Counted from the stretch's first letter, positions 1 through 8,698 are shown. The stretch is 19,122 bases of DNA from Isotricha intestinalis (GCA_023807065.1 JAJJLU010004084.1:1-19122); one strand, 5' to 3'. Notes: generated from the letters alone by a model not told the origin. Numbers and translations: made by a program.

Positions 1-311
1 AAATTTCTCCTTTAATAAAAAGAAATAAAATGAAAATGATAGAAGAAGAAAAAAGAAAAAAAGAAGAAGAAGAAAAAAGAAAAAAAGAATTAGAAGATAT
101 AATATCAGAAGACAGATTTAATAAAATTAAAAATATATTAGAAGAAGACTATAATCTTTCAAATGTTGAATGGTCAGATGAAGAATTAATGAGAAAAATT
201 GAAATCAATTTGAATGATGAAATTAAAAATTTATTTAAATATGATGAAGATAAGGCCATTTCTATGATTGTTGAAATGATTGGAGAAGAATTATTAGTTT
301 CTAATAAATAA
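1..311 (+). CDS. 3' end of a Lys/Glu-rich coiled-coil protein (partial or doubtful)
   Basis: An open frame runs from the window edge to a TAA at 309-311, with a possible ATG at 30. Since the frame is open to the left of that ATG, this is probably the last part of a gene entering from outside. The first half is Lys/Glu repeats with helical, coiled-coil character. The second half is acidic with regular hydrophobic spacing and ends in LLVSNK. No family is recognised. Its last 163 bases lie opposite the 3' end of the tubulin-tyrosine ligase gene, so one of the two reading frames may be only an antisense shadow. The Lys/Glu repeats outside the overlap argue for this frame being real, but evidence is weak. 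Confidence 0.4.
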   Translation, partial: ISPLIKRNKMKMIEEEKRKKEEEEKRKKELEDIISEDRFNKIKNILEEDYNLSNVEWSDEELMRKIEINLNDEIKNLFKYDEDKAISMIVEMIGEELLVSNK

Positions 312-1782
312 GGAGTTAAATTTTGATCAAATATAAAATCATATCCGAATAATTCAAAACAATTTTTTCTATTTTTTTCATTAATTATATGTTTTACTGA
401 TTCCATTGTTAACATTATAATATCTTTCATTTTTGGTAAAACATCTTTTCTAAAATTTATATTTTCTTTCTTTTGTTCTTTTAATCTTTGATTTAAACTT
501 TGTTGAAAATAATCAAAAGAGATTTCATTTCCTTTTTCAAATTTTGAAAAATTCGGATTTGTTTTTTGAACAGTATAATTAGTTAAATGAACATATAAAT
601 CATTATTTTCAATAGAAAATTTTTCACTTGAAATTTTTAAATGACCTTCTTTACATATATATACATTCATTTCATGATTTAATAAAACCCAAATTCTAAC
701 ATCAAATTTTCTTTCATCATATAAAAGAGGTTTTTCTAAATATTTTTGTATAATTATTTTATTTGGTAATTTTTTATTTTCATATTCAGTATCATTTAAA
801 TTATTATTTGAAATATCATTTAAGTGAGAATTATTATTATTATCATTTATATTATTGTTTAATGAAGAATTTATTTTTTCGATTGAATTACATATAATTA
901 TATTTTTTCCTCCATTCAAATTTGTTGGTTTTAATAACCATAAATTTCTGTTATCATAAAAATTTTTAGGGAAAAATACTTTAGTTTTAAAACCTATATT
1001 TAAATTAGGAGAATTTAAATAAAATAATTCAGAATAAGTTTTTTTTTTCTCATTTTTAATTCCAATATAATCTTTAATATGCTTATGTAAATTAATTAAA
1101 GCATTTATTTGTTCTTTAAAAGAAAAATGAAGAGAATCTATTGGAATAGTAAAAGGATAAAAAGAAAATAAATTTTTATTAATTTGTTCACAATATTTAA
1201 GCAAATTATAAAATAAAAAAAGTTTATTTGTAATAGATGAATGATATTCAAAGTGATTAGTAAATTTATTTTCTTCCCATATAAAATAAGAATAATGATT
1301 AAAATTAATATCAGAAGATAAAGGAGACCAAAATAATTGACATTTGTCTATATTTTTTTGAATATTTTCTTCTGGAATTTCTTTCCAATTTTCTCTAGTA
1401 TCTAAACAATTTTTAATTAATTCTTTATTATTTCCTGGAATAATTATATAATAATTAATTATATTATTATTAAATGAAACTGATTGACTTATTGAAGGAA
1501 ATGTACTTTCAATTTCATTATTATTTGTTTCTTTTTTTAATCTTATTATTTTCTTTTTTTTCTTTTTAAATTGAGGATAATGTATTTTATTATCTTTTTT
1601 CTTTTGTTTATATAAAAATGTATCTTTTATTTCATAAAGATTTAAATTAATTATATCGTTTAATTCTTTTGAAAAATTTATTGTTTTATCTTTTAAAACG
1701 CCTTTTTTAAAATTTATTAAAAAAAATTTTTACTTTGATTATTTACATTTCTTTTATCATCTTCGGTTTTTGAATTTTCCAT
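149..1782 (-). CDS. Tubulin-tyrosine ligase family protein (TTL/TTLL), with one probable mini-intron
   Basis: ATP-grasp ligase of the family that adds an amino acid (Tyr, Glu or Gly) to tubulin tails; the product would act on microtubules of the cytoskeleton or cilia. The proposed protein is about 533 residues. Near residue 80-140 are the N-terminal TTLL-type GNN..L and R..W motifs, followed by NHFEYHSSITNK. The ATP-grasp core follows: KPTNLNGGK (about 275), KFDVRIW (about 350), HLTNYTVQK (about 389), ELFGYDF (about 465) and LLETN (about 482), giving the metal and nucleotide ligands. No in-frame ATG lies in the main frame upstream of 1204, yet it stays open to about 1715. An ATG at 1782 in an A-rich context joins it if a 32-nt intron (1702-1733) is removed. 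A one-base homopolymer error in T8 is the alternative. The tail after LLETN is short, and one residue is inserted before the conserved Pro. The amino acid added cannot be told from sequence. Confidence 0.85.
1702..1733 (-). other. Probable 32-nt intron in the TTL-family gene
   Basis: On the minus strand this begins GTAAAAAT and ends AAAAAAG. Removing it joins codon 16 plus one base to the main frame, making an AGC serine codon. Without removal the ATG-initiated frame stops after 21 codons. The acceptor (AAG) is less typical than the TAG acceptors of the other introns here, so an indel in the internal T8 run remains possible. Confidence 0.5.
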
Positions 1783-1867
1783 TTTTATAAATTTAATATA
1801 TTGTAAAAAATATTTAATTTAATTTTTTATGAAATATATAACAAAAACTTGATTAAAAATAAAAAAC

Positions 1868-2410
1868 CTAAGTACAATTGAAGTTAAAATTATATTGTTG
1901 ATATAATTCCCTCAAATTTAAACCTTTAATAAAATTAATCTTTCTCAAATCATAATTATTTTTATTTAATAATTCATCAAAATATTTTAATTGAATAATA
2001 AAACCTTCATTAGGTTCAATACATTTTCTTTTTTCTTTGACAAAATTAAATGCTTCTTCATACTTAATATGTTTTTTCCACATTAAATAAGCAATTACAA
2101 TAGTAGCACTTCTACTCATTCCAGCTAAACAATGAATATAAATTTTATTTGAATCTTCAATAAAATCAATAGAAAATCTAAAATGTTTAAATAAATCTTC
2201 TCTTGAAATATCATCTACATATATTTTTTCTCTATCAAATAATCCTTTTTCATATTCTGGAGATTCATCTCCTATTAAAGTTAATATATTTGTTATTCCT
2301 TCTTGTTTTAAATATTCTACTTCTTTTGCTCCTTCTATTCCTCCTAAATATATTTTTTCTGTTATTTTACTTACATCTTTGGATTTAATTTTTTCTTTTA
2401 TTTCTCCCAT
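1868..2410 (-). CDS. Dual-specificity protein phosphatase (DUSP)
   Basis: Cys-based phosphatase that removes phosphate from Tyr and Ser/Thr of target proteins, often MAP kinases. The 180-residue protein is about one catalytic domain. It opens with KITEKIYLGG, the usual DUSP start. It carries an acid-loop Asp near residue 66-67 (VDDISRED) and the P-loop HCLAGMSRSAT, with nucleophile Cys94 and phosphate-binding Arg100. The AYLMW segment after the loop is also typical. No MAPK-docking or rhodanese domain is seen, so this is a small atypical DUSP. The ATG at 2410 is preferred; eight codons further upstream only a TTG is available. The stop is TAG. Its stop is 85 bp upstream of the TTL-family ATG on the same strand, so the spacer must hold both a 3' end and a promoter. 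The substrate is unknown. Confidence 0.9.
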   Translation of the reverse strand: MGEIKEKIKSKDVSKITEKIYLGGIEGAKEVEYLKQEGITNILTLIGDESPEYEKGLFDREKIYVDDISREDLFKHFRFSIDFIEDSNKIYIHCLAGMSRSATIVIAYLMWKKHIKYEEAFNFVKEKRKCIEPNEGFIIQLKYFDELLNKNNYDLRKINFIKGLNLRELYQQYNFNFNCT

Positions 2411-2639
2411 TTTTTTTAAAATAAAAATATCCAATTTGAAAACTTAAATACTTAATTTTTGAATTTAAAAAAAGTTAATTTATATTTTATAGATAAAATT
2501 ATTCAGATTTTTTTATTTTGGTTTTTATTGTTTATATATATTTTATTTTTAAGATAATGAGTTATAAACAAATCATTAAAATTTTCCATTGTTAATATTC
2601 TTAAAAATAGAATACTTTGCAAAAGAAATATTAATCTAT
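2411..2639 (-). other. Short A/T-rich spacer upstream of the phosphatase
   Basis: Upstream region of the phosphatase on the minus strand. Only A/T-rich sequence with T runs is seen, with no recognisable motif. It presumably holds the phosphatase promoter. Confidence 0.3.
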
Positions 2640-3415
2640 TTTAAACTTTATTATTTTTTTCCAAATTTTTTCAATTACAATTTCCTTATTATCTTTATTA
2701 TTTTATTCATCTTTATTCTCATTGATATCATCTTGTAATCATATCATTTTTTATTTTGAGGAGTCCAACCAGTTAATCTATGTTTTTCAACTGATTTTTT
2801 CAATTTTTTCAAATTATTTCTAGCATTATCCATAATATATTTTAAACTAAGAAAAAAGTAGTACATATCAAAAATAGGAAAAATGAAATCTTCAACAAAA
2901 ATAAAAATTTGGAATATCTATATAATCTTTATCACATAAAAAAGTAACTGGTAATTTTTCATTTTTCTCTTTATTACCTTGATTCCAAAATTAATTTTAT
3001 CTTTCTACTTATAAATTTGATATTTCAAATTCAATATTATGTCTAAATGAACACAATGAATGATTAATCTGATAATTCTTTTTTTTCTTGGAATTTATTT
3101 TTTGATTATTTCCAAGAAAAAAATATTTTACTTTTTAATTGTTTCATATTCTTTTCCATAATATTCATATTCAAGAAATATATTATTAGATATAAAAATT
3201 CCCTATCAGATAATAAATATATAAAAAATTATTTCCCATAATTTTTGTTTATCATAAACTTTTAAATTAATATTAGTAAATAAAATAATACAATTTATAT
3301 TTAATTAATTTCACTTAATATCTATATCTCCATATCTACTTTTTGTTTTAAATTTAAATAAAAAATCTTTGATGTTCTTCTCAATGTTAAATTCAATGTA
3401 ATAATATAGATTCTT
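2640..3415 (-). pseudogene. Decayed protein-coding gene, unrecognised family
   Basis: Read on the minus strand from right to left, coding-like stretches follow one another but are broken by stops and frame changes. Examples are FKTKSRYGDIDIK (near 3340), NNIFLEYEYYGKEYETIKK (near 3160), SLCSFRHNIEFEISNL (near 3030), then three stops in the same frame followed by NEKLPVTFLCDKDYIDIPNF (near 2940). After a shift comes VEDFIFPIFDMYYF, and finally NLKKLKKSVEKHRLTGWTP (near 2790), ending in TGA at 2744. The last piece contains a 29-codon ATG frame (2744-2833). Amino-acid composition and codon use look like real genes rather than spacer. No family is recognised. A heavily intron-split live gene is possible, but I could not find GT..AG pairs that repair all breaks. 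Confidence 0.5.
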
Positions 3416-3461
3416 CTAAATTTATTGAATAAATTTACAATGTATTACAAAAACAAATTAC

Positions 3462-3466
3462 AAAAA
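3462..3466 (-). terminator. RNA polymerase III terminator of tRNA-Thr
   Basis: A run of five T on the minus strand begins five bases past the tRNA 3' end, the standard Pol III stop signal. Confidence 0.75.
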
Positions 3467-3471
3467 TTCAA

Positions 3472-3542
3472 GCCGAATATCGGATTTGAACCAATGGCCT
3501 TTTGCTTACAAGGCAAACGCTCTACCGCTGAGCTAATCCGGC
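3472..3542 (-). tRNA. tRNA-Thr (anticodon UGU)
   Basis: A 71-nt cloverleaf folds completely on the minus strand. The acceptor is GCCGGAT with ATTCGGC (one G-T pair) and the D stem is GCTC/GAGC. The anticodon stem is TTTGC/GCAAA around loop CTTGTAA, giving anticodon TGT. The variable loop is AGGCC and the T stem is ATTGG/CCGAT around TTCAAAT. There is no intron and no encoded CCA, as in eukaryotic nuclear tRNAs. The internal A box (TAGCTCAGCGG) and B box (GGTTCAAATCC) are recognisable. It would read ACA, the main Thr codon expected in such A+T-rich genes. Confidence 0.95.
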
Positions 3543-3731
3543 TCACTTGAAATATAATATTAAATTAAATTGAAATTCCCTTTTTATCTGTATAATAAAG
3601 AAAGGAAAAACACTGAAATTACCAAATTTCATTTATTAAAAAAACCGAAACACAATAAAAATCAAATAATTTTTAATTAAAATATTAAACAAAAATAATT
3701 AAAATAATATAGAATAATAATTATAAAAACA

Positions 3732-4993
3732 TTAAGCATCCTCATAAGAATTATTAAAAGTTTTATTATTATCAACATTTCTTAATTTTTTTTTCTTTAT
3801 ATATCCTCCTTTGATATTATTATTAATATTACTAATACTTTTATCATCAACATGTAAAGAAAATTCTTCAGAAATAGTTTTATATATATTTTCACTAAAG
3901 TCTCCAGTGACAAAAGTATGTTTTTTCAACAAATAAATATTCCATCTGTCCTTAGGATCCATTGCTAAACATTTTTCTAAAAAATCTTTTAAAACAGGAG
4001 AAACAAAGTTAGGTATTTCAGGAGGATTTTCACTTTTATATATATGATTTAAAACACTTAAAGGATTTTGATATTTATTCCAAGGAGGAACTCCTTGTAA
4101 CATTTCTAATATAGTACAACCTAAACTCCATATATCTGAATATCTAGTATTTTCTAATTTTTTTACTGTTTCTGGAGCCATCCAATTTGGAGTTCCTTCA
4201 AAATAATTTTTATTATCATTATAATTATCTTTTAATATTTTAGCTCCACCAAAATCACTTAATTTACATATACCATCTCTATTAACTAATATATTTGCAC
4301 ATTTAATATCTCTATGTATTATATTATGTGAATGTAAATATTCTATTCCATCTAATATTTGAATTAAATATTTTCTAATTATATTTTCGTTAAAACGTTT
4401 AAATGTATCTAATAAACGAGATAATGAACCTCCAATACAATATTCAAATATAATATTTAAAGTATTATATGAAGGAAATACTCCATAATATTTAACTATG
4501 TTTTTATGAGATAATTTTGATAATAATTCTATTTCTGTTATAATTTGTTGAGATACATCTTTTATTCTTTTTGATAATCTTTCTATATCTATTTCTTTTA
4601 CTGCATATATTTTACCATTTTCTAAATTGAAATATTGATATACTTTTCCAAAGGAGCCTTCTCCTAATAATTCTCCTTTTTTAAATCTATAATTTTTATA
4701 TTATATTATATTTTTTAATTTTATTACTTTGAAAAATCTGATATGAATTTAGTTTGATTTTTACTCAATTCTTCATTTATAAATTTCTTTTTATAGAATA
4801 ATATTTGTTCTTCAGTGAAATAATTTATATTGCTCAAACTGTTTTTAACACTTGATAATGATGTTTCTCTATTTATTTTATGTTTAATGTTTATAGTAAA
4901 TTTTTACCTTATTTTATCTTTGGAATCATACGTATTATTATCAAATTTATTTCTTTTTCTGTTGTTACTCTCCGAACAACATTTTATACCCAT
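3732..4993 (-). CDS. STE/MAP3K-like Ser/Thr protein kinase with predicted acylated N-terminus
   Basis: Complete kinase of about 393 residues in three exons (4993-4908, 4868-4728, 4686-3732), joined by removing 39- and 41-nt introns. Kinase motifs in order: GEGSFG loop (84-89), AVKEI with Lys106, HRDIKCANIL (His200, Asp202), DFGGAK (Asp220), GTPNWMAPE (ending Glu248) and SDIWSLGCTILEM. GTPxWMAPE and HRDIKxANIL are hallmarks of STE11/MEKK-type MAP3Ks, which phosphorylate MAP2Ks. The first residues, MGIKCCSES, give a Gly2 myristoylation site followed by Cys5 and Cys6 as possible palmitoylation sites, suggesting membrane anchoring. An Asn/Lys-rich tail of about 50 residues follows the kinase domain. 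No regulatory domain is recognised. The gene is divergent from the Pumilio gene across 267 bp. Subfamily placement is by motif only. Confidence 0.9.
4687..4727 (-). other. 41-nt intron in the kinase gene
   Basis: On the minus strand it starts GTAATAAAATT and ends AAATTATAG. Removal restores the frame immediately upstream of the glycine-rich loop (codon split AA/A, Lys76). Read through, the kinase frame meets a stop. Confidence 0.85.
4869..4907 (-). other. 39-nt intron in the kinase gene
   Basis: On the minus strand it starts GTAAAAATTTACT and ends AATAAATAG. Removal joins the MGIKCC exon to the second exon with codon AG/A (Arg29). Without removal the ATG frame stops directly at the donor (GTAA gives TAA). 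Confidence 0.8.
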
Positions 4994-5260
4994 TTATTTT
5001 TATAAAAAAATATATTAATCAAAAAAAATAATAAATTGAATTATATATAATATAAATGAAATATATAATAGTTGAAAATTAAATTTTTATTGAAAATTTA
5101 TAATATTTATAAAACTATCAAATCTAAATTTAAAAATCAATGAACATTTAATTTAATTTAATTCTTGTTTTTTAGTAAAGTTTCCACCGAAAAACCAAAC
5201 GAATCTTTTTAAAAAAAATATAAAAAATGTTTTATATTTTAATTTAATTATTTATTATAA
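4994..5260. promoter_or_regulatory. Divergent promoter region between kinase and Pumilio genes
   Basis: A 267-bp spacer separates the two start codons, so it must hold both 5' ends. It is nearly all A/T except for a short less A/T-rich patch around 5178-5205 containing TTTCCACCG and AAACCAAACG. That patch is the only candidate for specific protein binding. No TATA or initiator element can be singled out in such sequence. Confidence 0.4.
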
Positions 5261-7264
5261 ATGATACATAACAATTGTAAAATAAAATTAAAGAAAAAAC
5301 TTTCAGAATTAGAAATATCGAATTATTCAAAAGGTAATATATTAAGGAAATGTTTTACTCTTGATAATGGGGAATTTTCCAAAGTTTTGAATATAAAAAA
5401 TGAAGAATCTAAAATTGAATATGAAAATATAAGAAAAAATAATTCATTTGGAAAAAAAAATGATTGCACGAAAAATAATGGAATCAAAAAGGAAAAAATT
5501 AATTATTCAAATTATTTATCTGTTAAAAACAATAATTCTAATGATAAAAAAGGAAATAATAATTATATTTTAAAAAGTGAATTTAACCCAAAATATAATG
5601 ACAATATAAATAATAATAATAATAATAATAAATTTAATTTATTATATAATTATTTTAAAAATGAAAATGAGGAATTAAAAAATAATTTAAAAAAAACAAA
5701 CAAAATCGAAACAGAGAAAATTGAAACAAACAAAAAAAAATACATTTACATAAATCAAATAATAAATAAAAACAATAATAATAATAACATTAATAATAAT
5801 ATGATAAACAATATTAATATTAATAATAACAATATTAATAATATGGATTATTTATATTATCAAAATTACCTTCAATATAATTTAAATCAGCAAAAAAGTT
5901 TGCAAACTTTATATAAAGAAAAATTAATGAATTTAAAAAACCCAAAATTATTAATAAAAGATCAAATTGGATGTCGTTTCTTACAAAAAGTAATAGATTA
6001 CAATCCAGAAATATCAAATATATTGTTTTTATTGTTAATAAATGAAATAGAAAATATGTGCACAGATTTATTTGGGAATTATGTTATTCAAAAATTAATA
6101 GATTTTTTAAACAATCAAAACTTTGAAAAATTTACTTTAATAATATCAAAAAATTTTAAATATATTGCATCATCAACTTATGGAACAAGAGTAATTCAAA
6201 AATTAATTGAAGTAATATCAAATAAAAATAATAATTTTGAAAAAGGAAAAGAGCAAACTCCAATATTTTTAAAATTTTTTTCTATTTTAAATTCATTAAT
6301 TATTAATGATTTAAATGATATATTTAAACAAAATAATTCAAGTCATATTATAATTAAATTTGTTAGTGTAATCCCTTATCCTGCAAATGATAATATGTAT
6401 AATTCAATTTATAAACATTTTTTACTTTTATGTAAAGATAAACATGGATGTTGTATTATTCAAAAATGTTTTGAAAATGGAGTTAATCAACAAAAAAATA
6501 TTTTATTTAACTTAACAAATAAATATTGTAGTGAATTAATTTGTGATCAATTTGGAAATTATGTTATTCAATATGTTGTAAAATGTAATATTGAATTAAT
6601 CAATAAAAATTTATTAAATATTATTATGAATAATTTACTATTTTTATGTAAAGAAAAATATGCTTCTAATGTTTTAGAAAAATTCATTTATTACAATAGT
6701 CCTGAAAGTATTATTTTTTTAAATGAAATTATTAATGATGATAATATTATTTATAATCTTATCACCAATCAATATGGTAATTATATTATTCAAAGAATTA
6801 TATCTTGTATTGATGTTGAAAAAAGAATTCAAATTTTTAAAAATATTTTAAGTTGGTTAGAAGATATTAAAAATTTACCTTTTGGATTAAAACTTATTTC
6901 TAAGTTGTATGAAAAATATAAAGAATTTAATTTAATGGTAAATAACATTTATGGAAAAATTTTTTCCAAAAATAATAATAAAAATAACAATTATAATTTT
7001 TATATAAATAACCAAGAGAATTATAATTATCATTTCAAAAAAAATTTTGAAAATTTGAATGTTTTCCTAAAGAATAATTATTTGATTTCTCCTTATTATA
7101 TAAATAATAACAAATTAAATATAAATAATCAGAATATAAATAATCATAATGGAATGAATCAATTAATTAATCTTACTCCAGAATTTAATGTATATAATCC
7201 AAATAACAAAAAAAACATTTATAATCAAAATTTTAGTAATAGTGAATTAAATCAACATTTCTAA
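5261..7264 (+). CDS. Pumilio/PUF family RNA-binding protein
   Basis: A 667-residue protein. PUF proteins bind the 3' untranslated region of target mRNAs and repress translation or promote decay in the cytoplasm. The first ~220 residues are Asn/Lys-rich and low in complexity, with Asn runs from AAT repeats. The Pumilio domain spans roughly 225-560, with eight repeats. Their RNA-reading cores are GCRFLQ (237), GNYVIQ, GTRVIQ, SSHIII, GCCIIQ, GNYVIQ, ASNVLE and GNYIIQ (506). Seven of the eight keep usable contact residues; repeat 4 (S-H-I) is degenerate. A second Asn-rich tail of about 100 residues follows. The gene is a single exon with ATG at 5261 in an A-rich context and a TAA stop. The 3' end is followed by about 840 bp without a clear gene. 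The family call is secure; targets are unknown. Confidence 0.95.
   Translation: MIHNNCKIKLKKKLSELEISNYSKGNILRKCFTLDNGEFSKVLNIKNEESKIEYENIRKNNSFGKKNDCTKNNGIKKEKINYSNYLSVKNNNSNDKKGNNNYILKSEFNPKYNDNINNNNNNNKFNLLYNYFKNENEELKNNLKKTNKIETEKIETNKKKYIYINQIINKNNNNNNINNNMINNININNNNINNMDYLYYQNYLQYNLNQQKSLQTLYKEKLMNLKNPKLLIKDQIGCRFLQKVIDYNPEISNILFLLLINEIENMCTDLFGNYVIQKLIDFLNNQNFEKFTLIISKNFKYIASSTYGTRVIQKLIEVISNKNNNFEKGKEQTPIFLKFFSILNSLIINDLNDIFKQNNSSHIIIKFVSVIPYPANDNMYNSIYKHFLLLCKDKHGCCIIQKCFENGVNQQKNILFNLTNKYCSELICDQFGNYVIQYVVKCNIELINKNLLNIIMNNLLFLCKEKYASNVLEKFIYYNSPESIIFLNEIINDDNIIYNLITNQYGNYIIQRIISCIDVEKRIQIFKNILSWLEDIKNLPFGLKLISKLYEKYKEFNLMVNNIYGKIFSKNNNKNNNYNFYINNQENYNYHFKKNFENLNVFLKNNYLISPYYINNNKLNINNQNINNHNGMNQLINLTPEFNVYNPNNKKNIYNQNFSNSELNQHF
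5609..5631 (+). repeat. AAT trinucleotide tract coding for an Asn run
   Basis: About eight consecutive AAT units inside the N-terminal low-complexity part of the Pumilio gene encode consecutive Asn. Such tracts are prone to length variation. Confidence 0.8.
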
Positions 7265-8102
7265 AACCATAATAATATGGTAGAGTATAATGAAAGAATT
7301 ATAACAATTCAAAATAGGAAGATTTAGTATTCTTTCCTATTTTTAAATTAATTATTATTAAATTTAATAAATATTTGAGTAATTATTTGTAGATTAATTT
7401 ATTCGGAAAAAAAGTTTTTTTCAAATATTATTATATATTATATTTTAATTAATAATTTTTAAATGTTATTACAATAAATATAACTTTAAAACATATAAAA
7501 ATAAATATATAAAAAAAAAAAAATTTTAGATAAAAATAAGTTATCATAGGTAAAAGATAAAATAATAATATCTAAAATACAGATAAGGGATGTGGTAAGA
7601 AAAATAATAAATAAAATTGTTTTTTAAGAACAAAGATTTTTCGATATTTTGAATTTGAAGATTATTTAATTTAATAGAAAATGTCAATACAGTTTATATC
7701 ATTGTACATTTTAAATAAATATAAATTTATTATTAAAATATAATATTTAAAAAATATAAAAGAAAATGTCTAAAAAAAAAAAGAATGATTATGATATAGA
7801 TAAAAGTTATTTTTAAGAATAAATTATAAAGAAATTGGATATTTTATGAAAATTGATAAATAAATTATTTAATCTTTTTTTTATTTAAGTTGTTTTGTTT
7901 TTGAAGAAAAAATATTCAAATTTTTTTTTTCTCAATAAATAATTTATTTTATTAGATTATTAATAAATCTAAAAATAGTGATTATTTGAATTTCTTAAGT
8001 ATGAATTTATTAAACTTATTTTTTTATAATAAATGAAATAATAAAATCCTTAAACTAATGTTAATATTTAAAATAAATATTAGTAAACTCATGTACCATT
8101 AC
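7265..8102. other. A/T-rich spacer without a supportable gene
   Basis: No long frame is open on either strand. A 16-codon ATG frame encoding MSKKKKNDYDIDKSYF lies near 7766-7816 on the plus strand, followed one frame away by a short coding-like piece, and may be a gene remnant. A 9-bp inverted repeat with an AAA loop sits at 8062-8082. T and A runs are common. The spacer probably holds the 3' ends of the convergent Pumilio gene and the minus-strand gene at 8103. Confidence 0.4.
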
Positions 8103-8698
8103 TCAATTCAATAAAAATTTCGAAAAAATTTTGGAGTGATAAGAATGTATTCTAGAATTTTTAAAACAATTATTATTTTTAATTTTATTATGAAAAATAT
8201 CTGATTTAGATTTATTTAAATTCTTAAAATCAAAATAAATTTTATTTTGTAAGTTGATTTTTTCATTAATTGAATTTTGAGAATCAGATGCAGTTTCTTC
8301 TTCAAAATCTTTTTCTAAATATTTTAATTTATAAAAATGTTTATTTTTTTTGTATGAAAAATCTCCAATAAAATCTTTTATAAAAATATTATTTTCTTTT
8401 GGAACTTTTTCATTTTCTTTTTCTATTATTCTTTCCCTTAATTTAATATTTAATTTTTTTTGAATAGTTTCATCATCATAATCGCATTCAATAATAATAT
8501 TAATTAATTCTTCTTTCTAAATTTTTATTTATAAAAGTATATAATATATACATTAATTTTTAAACAAGAAAATTTTCTTAAAAAAAGTTCTTTTTTTGCC
8601 TCTTTAATTCTTATTGATTCAATATCATAATCATTATCATCAAAAGATTCATCAGAAGAATACTTATCCCATTCTTTTGGAGAAACTTTTTCTTCCAT
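8103..8698 (-). CDS. Small acidic/Lys-rich protein of unknown function, two exons
   Basis: This gene appears only after splicing. Exon 1 (8698-8552, 49 codons) starts with ATG in the AAAAATGG context seen at other genes here and encodes an acidic N-terminus (EWDKYSSDESFDD). Exon 2 (8516-8103) continues in phase after a 35-nt intron and ends in TGA. The product is 186 residues. Around residues 50-75, KEELINIIIECDYDDETIQ and a following KL look like a short helical bundle with faint resemblance to UBA/CUE-type or HBS1 N-terminal helices; that is a guess. The rest is Lys/Asn/Glu-rich with no signal peptide or membrane segment. Its start is 56 bp from the divergent importin-beta start. It lies opposite the spurious upstream extension of the importin frame. 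I do not recognise the family. Confidence 0.7.
8517..8551 (-). other. 35-nt intron
   Basis: On the minus strand it starts GTATATATTATA and ends AAAAATTTAG. It falls between codons (phase 0), and without removal the frame stops within 7 codons of the donor. Both flanking exons are open and alike in composition. Confidence 0.75.

Noticed and set aside
2387..2410. Possible myristoylation of the phosphatase (MGEIKEK)
   Set aside because: Glu at position 3 and Glu at position 6 do not fit the myristoyltransferase pattern.
2411..2434. An eight-codon longer start of the phosphatase
   Set aside because: It needs a TTG start; the ATG at 2410 is in the usual A-rich context and gives a normal domain start.
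4830..5018. A hydrophobic 62-codon plus-strand frame
   Set aside because: It lies opposite exons 1-2 and the first intron of the kinase and has no recognisable features.
8062..8082. A 9-bp inverted repeat with an AAA loop
   Set aside because: It is made only of A and T, with stem strength expected by chance in this composition, and has no link to a gene.
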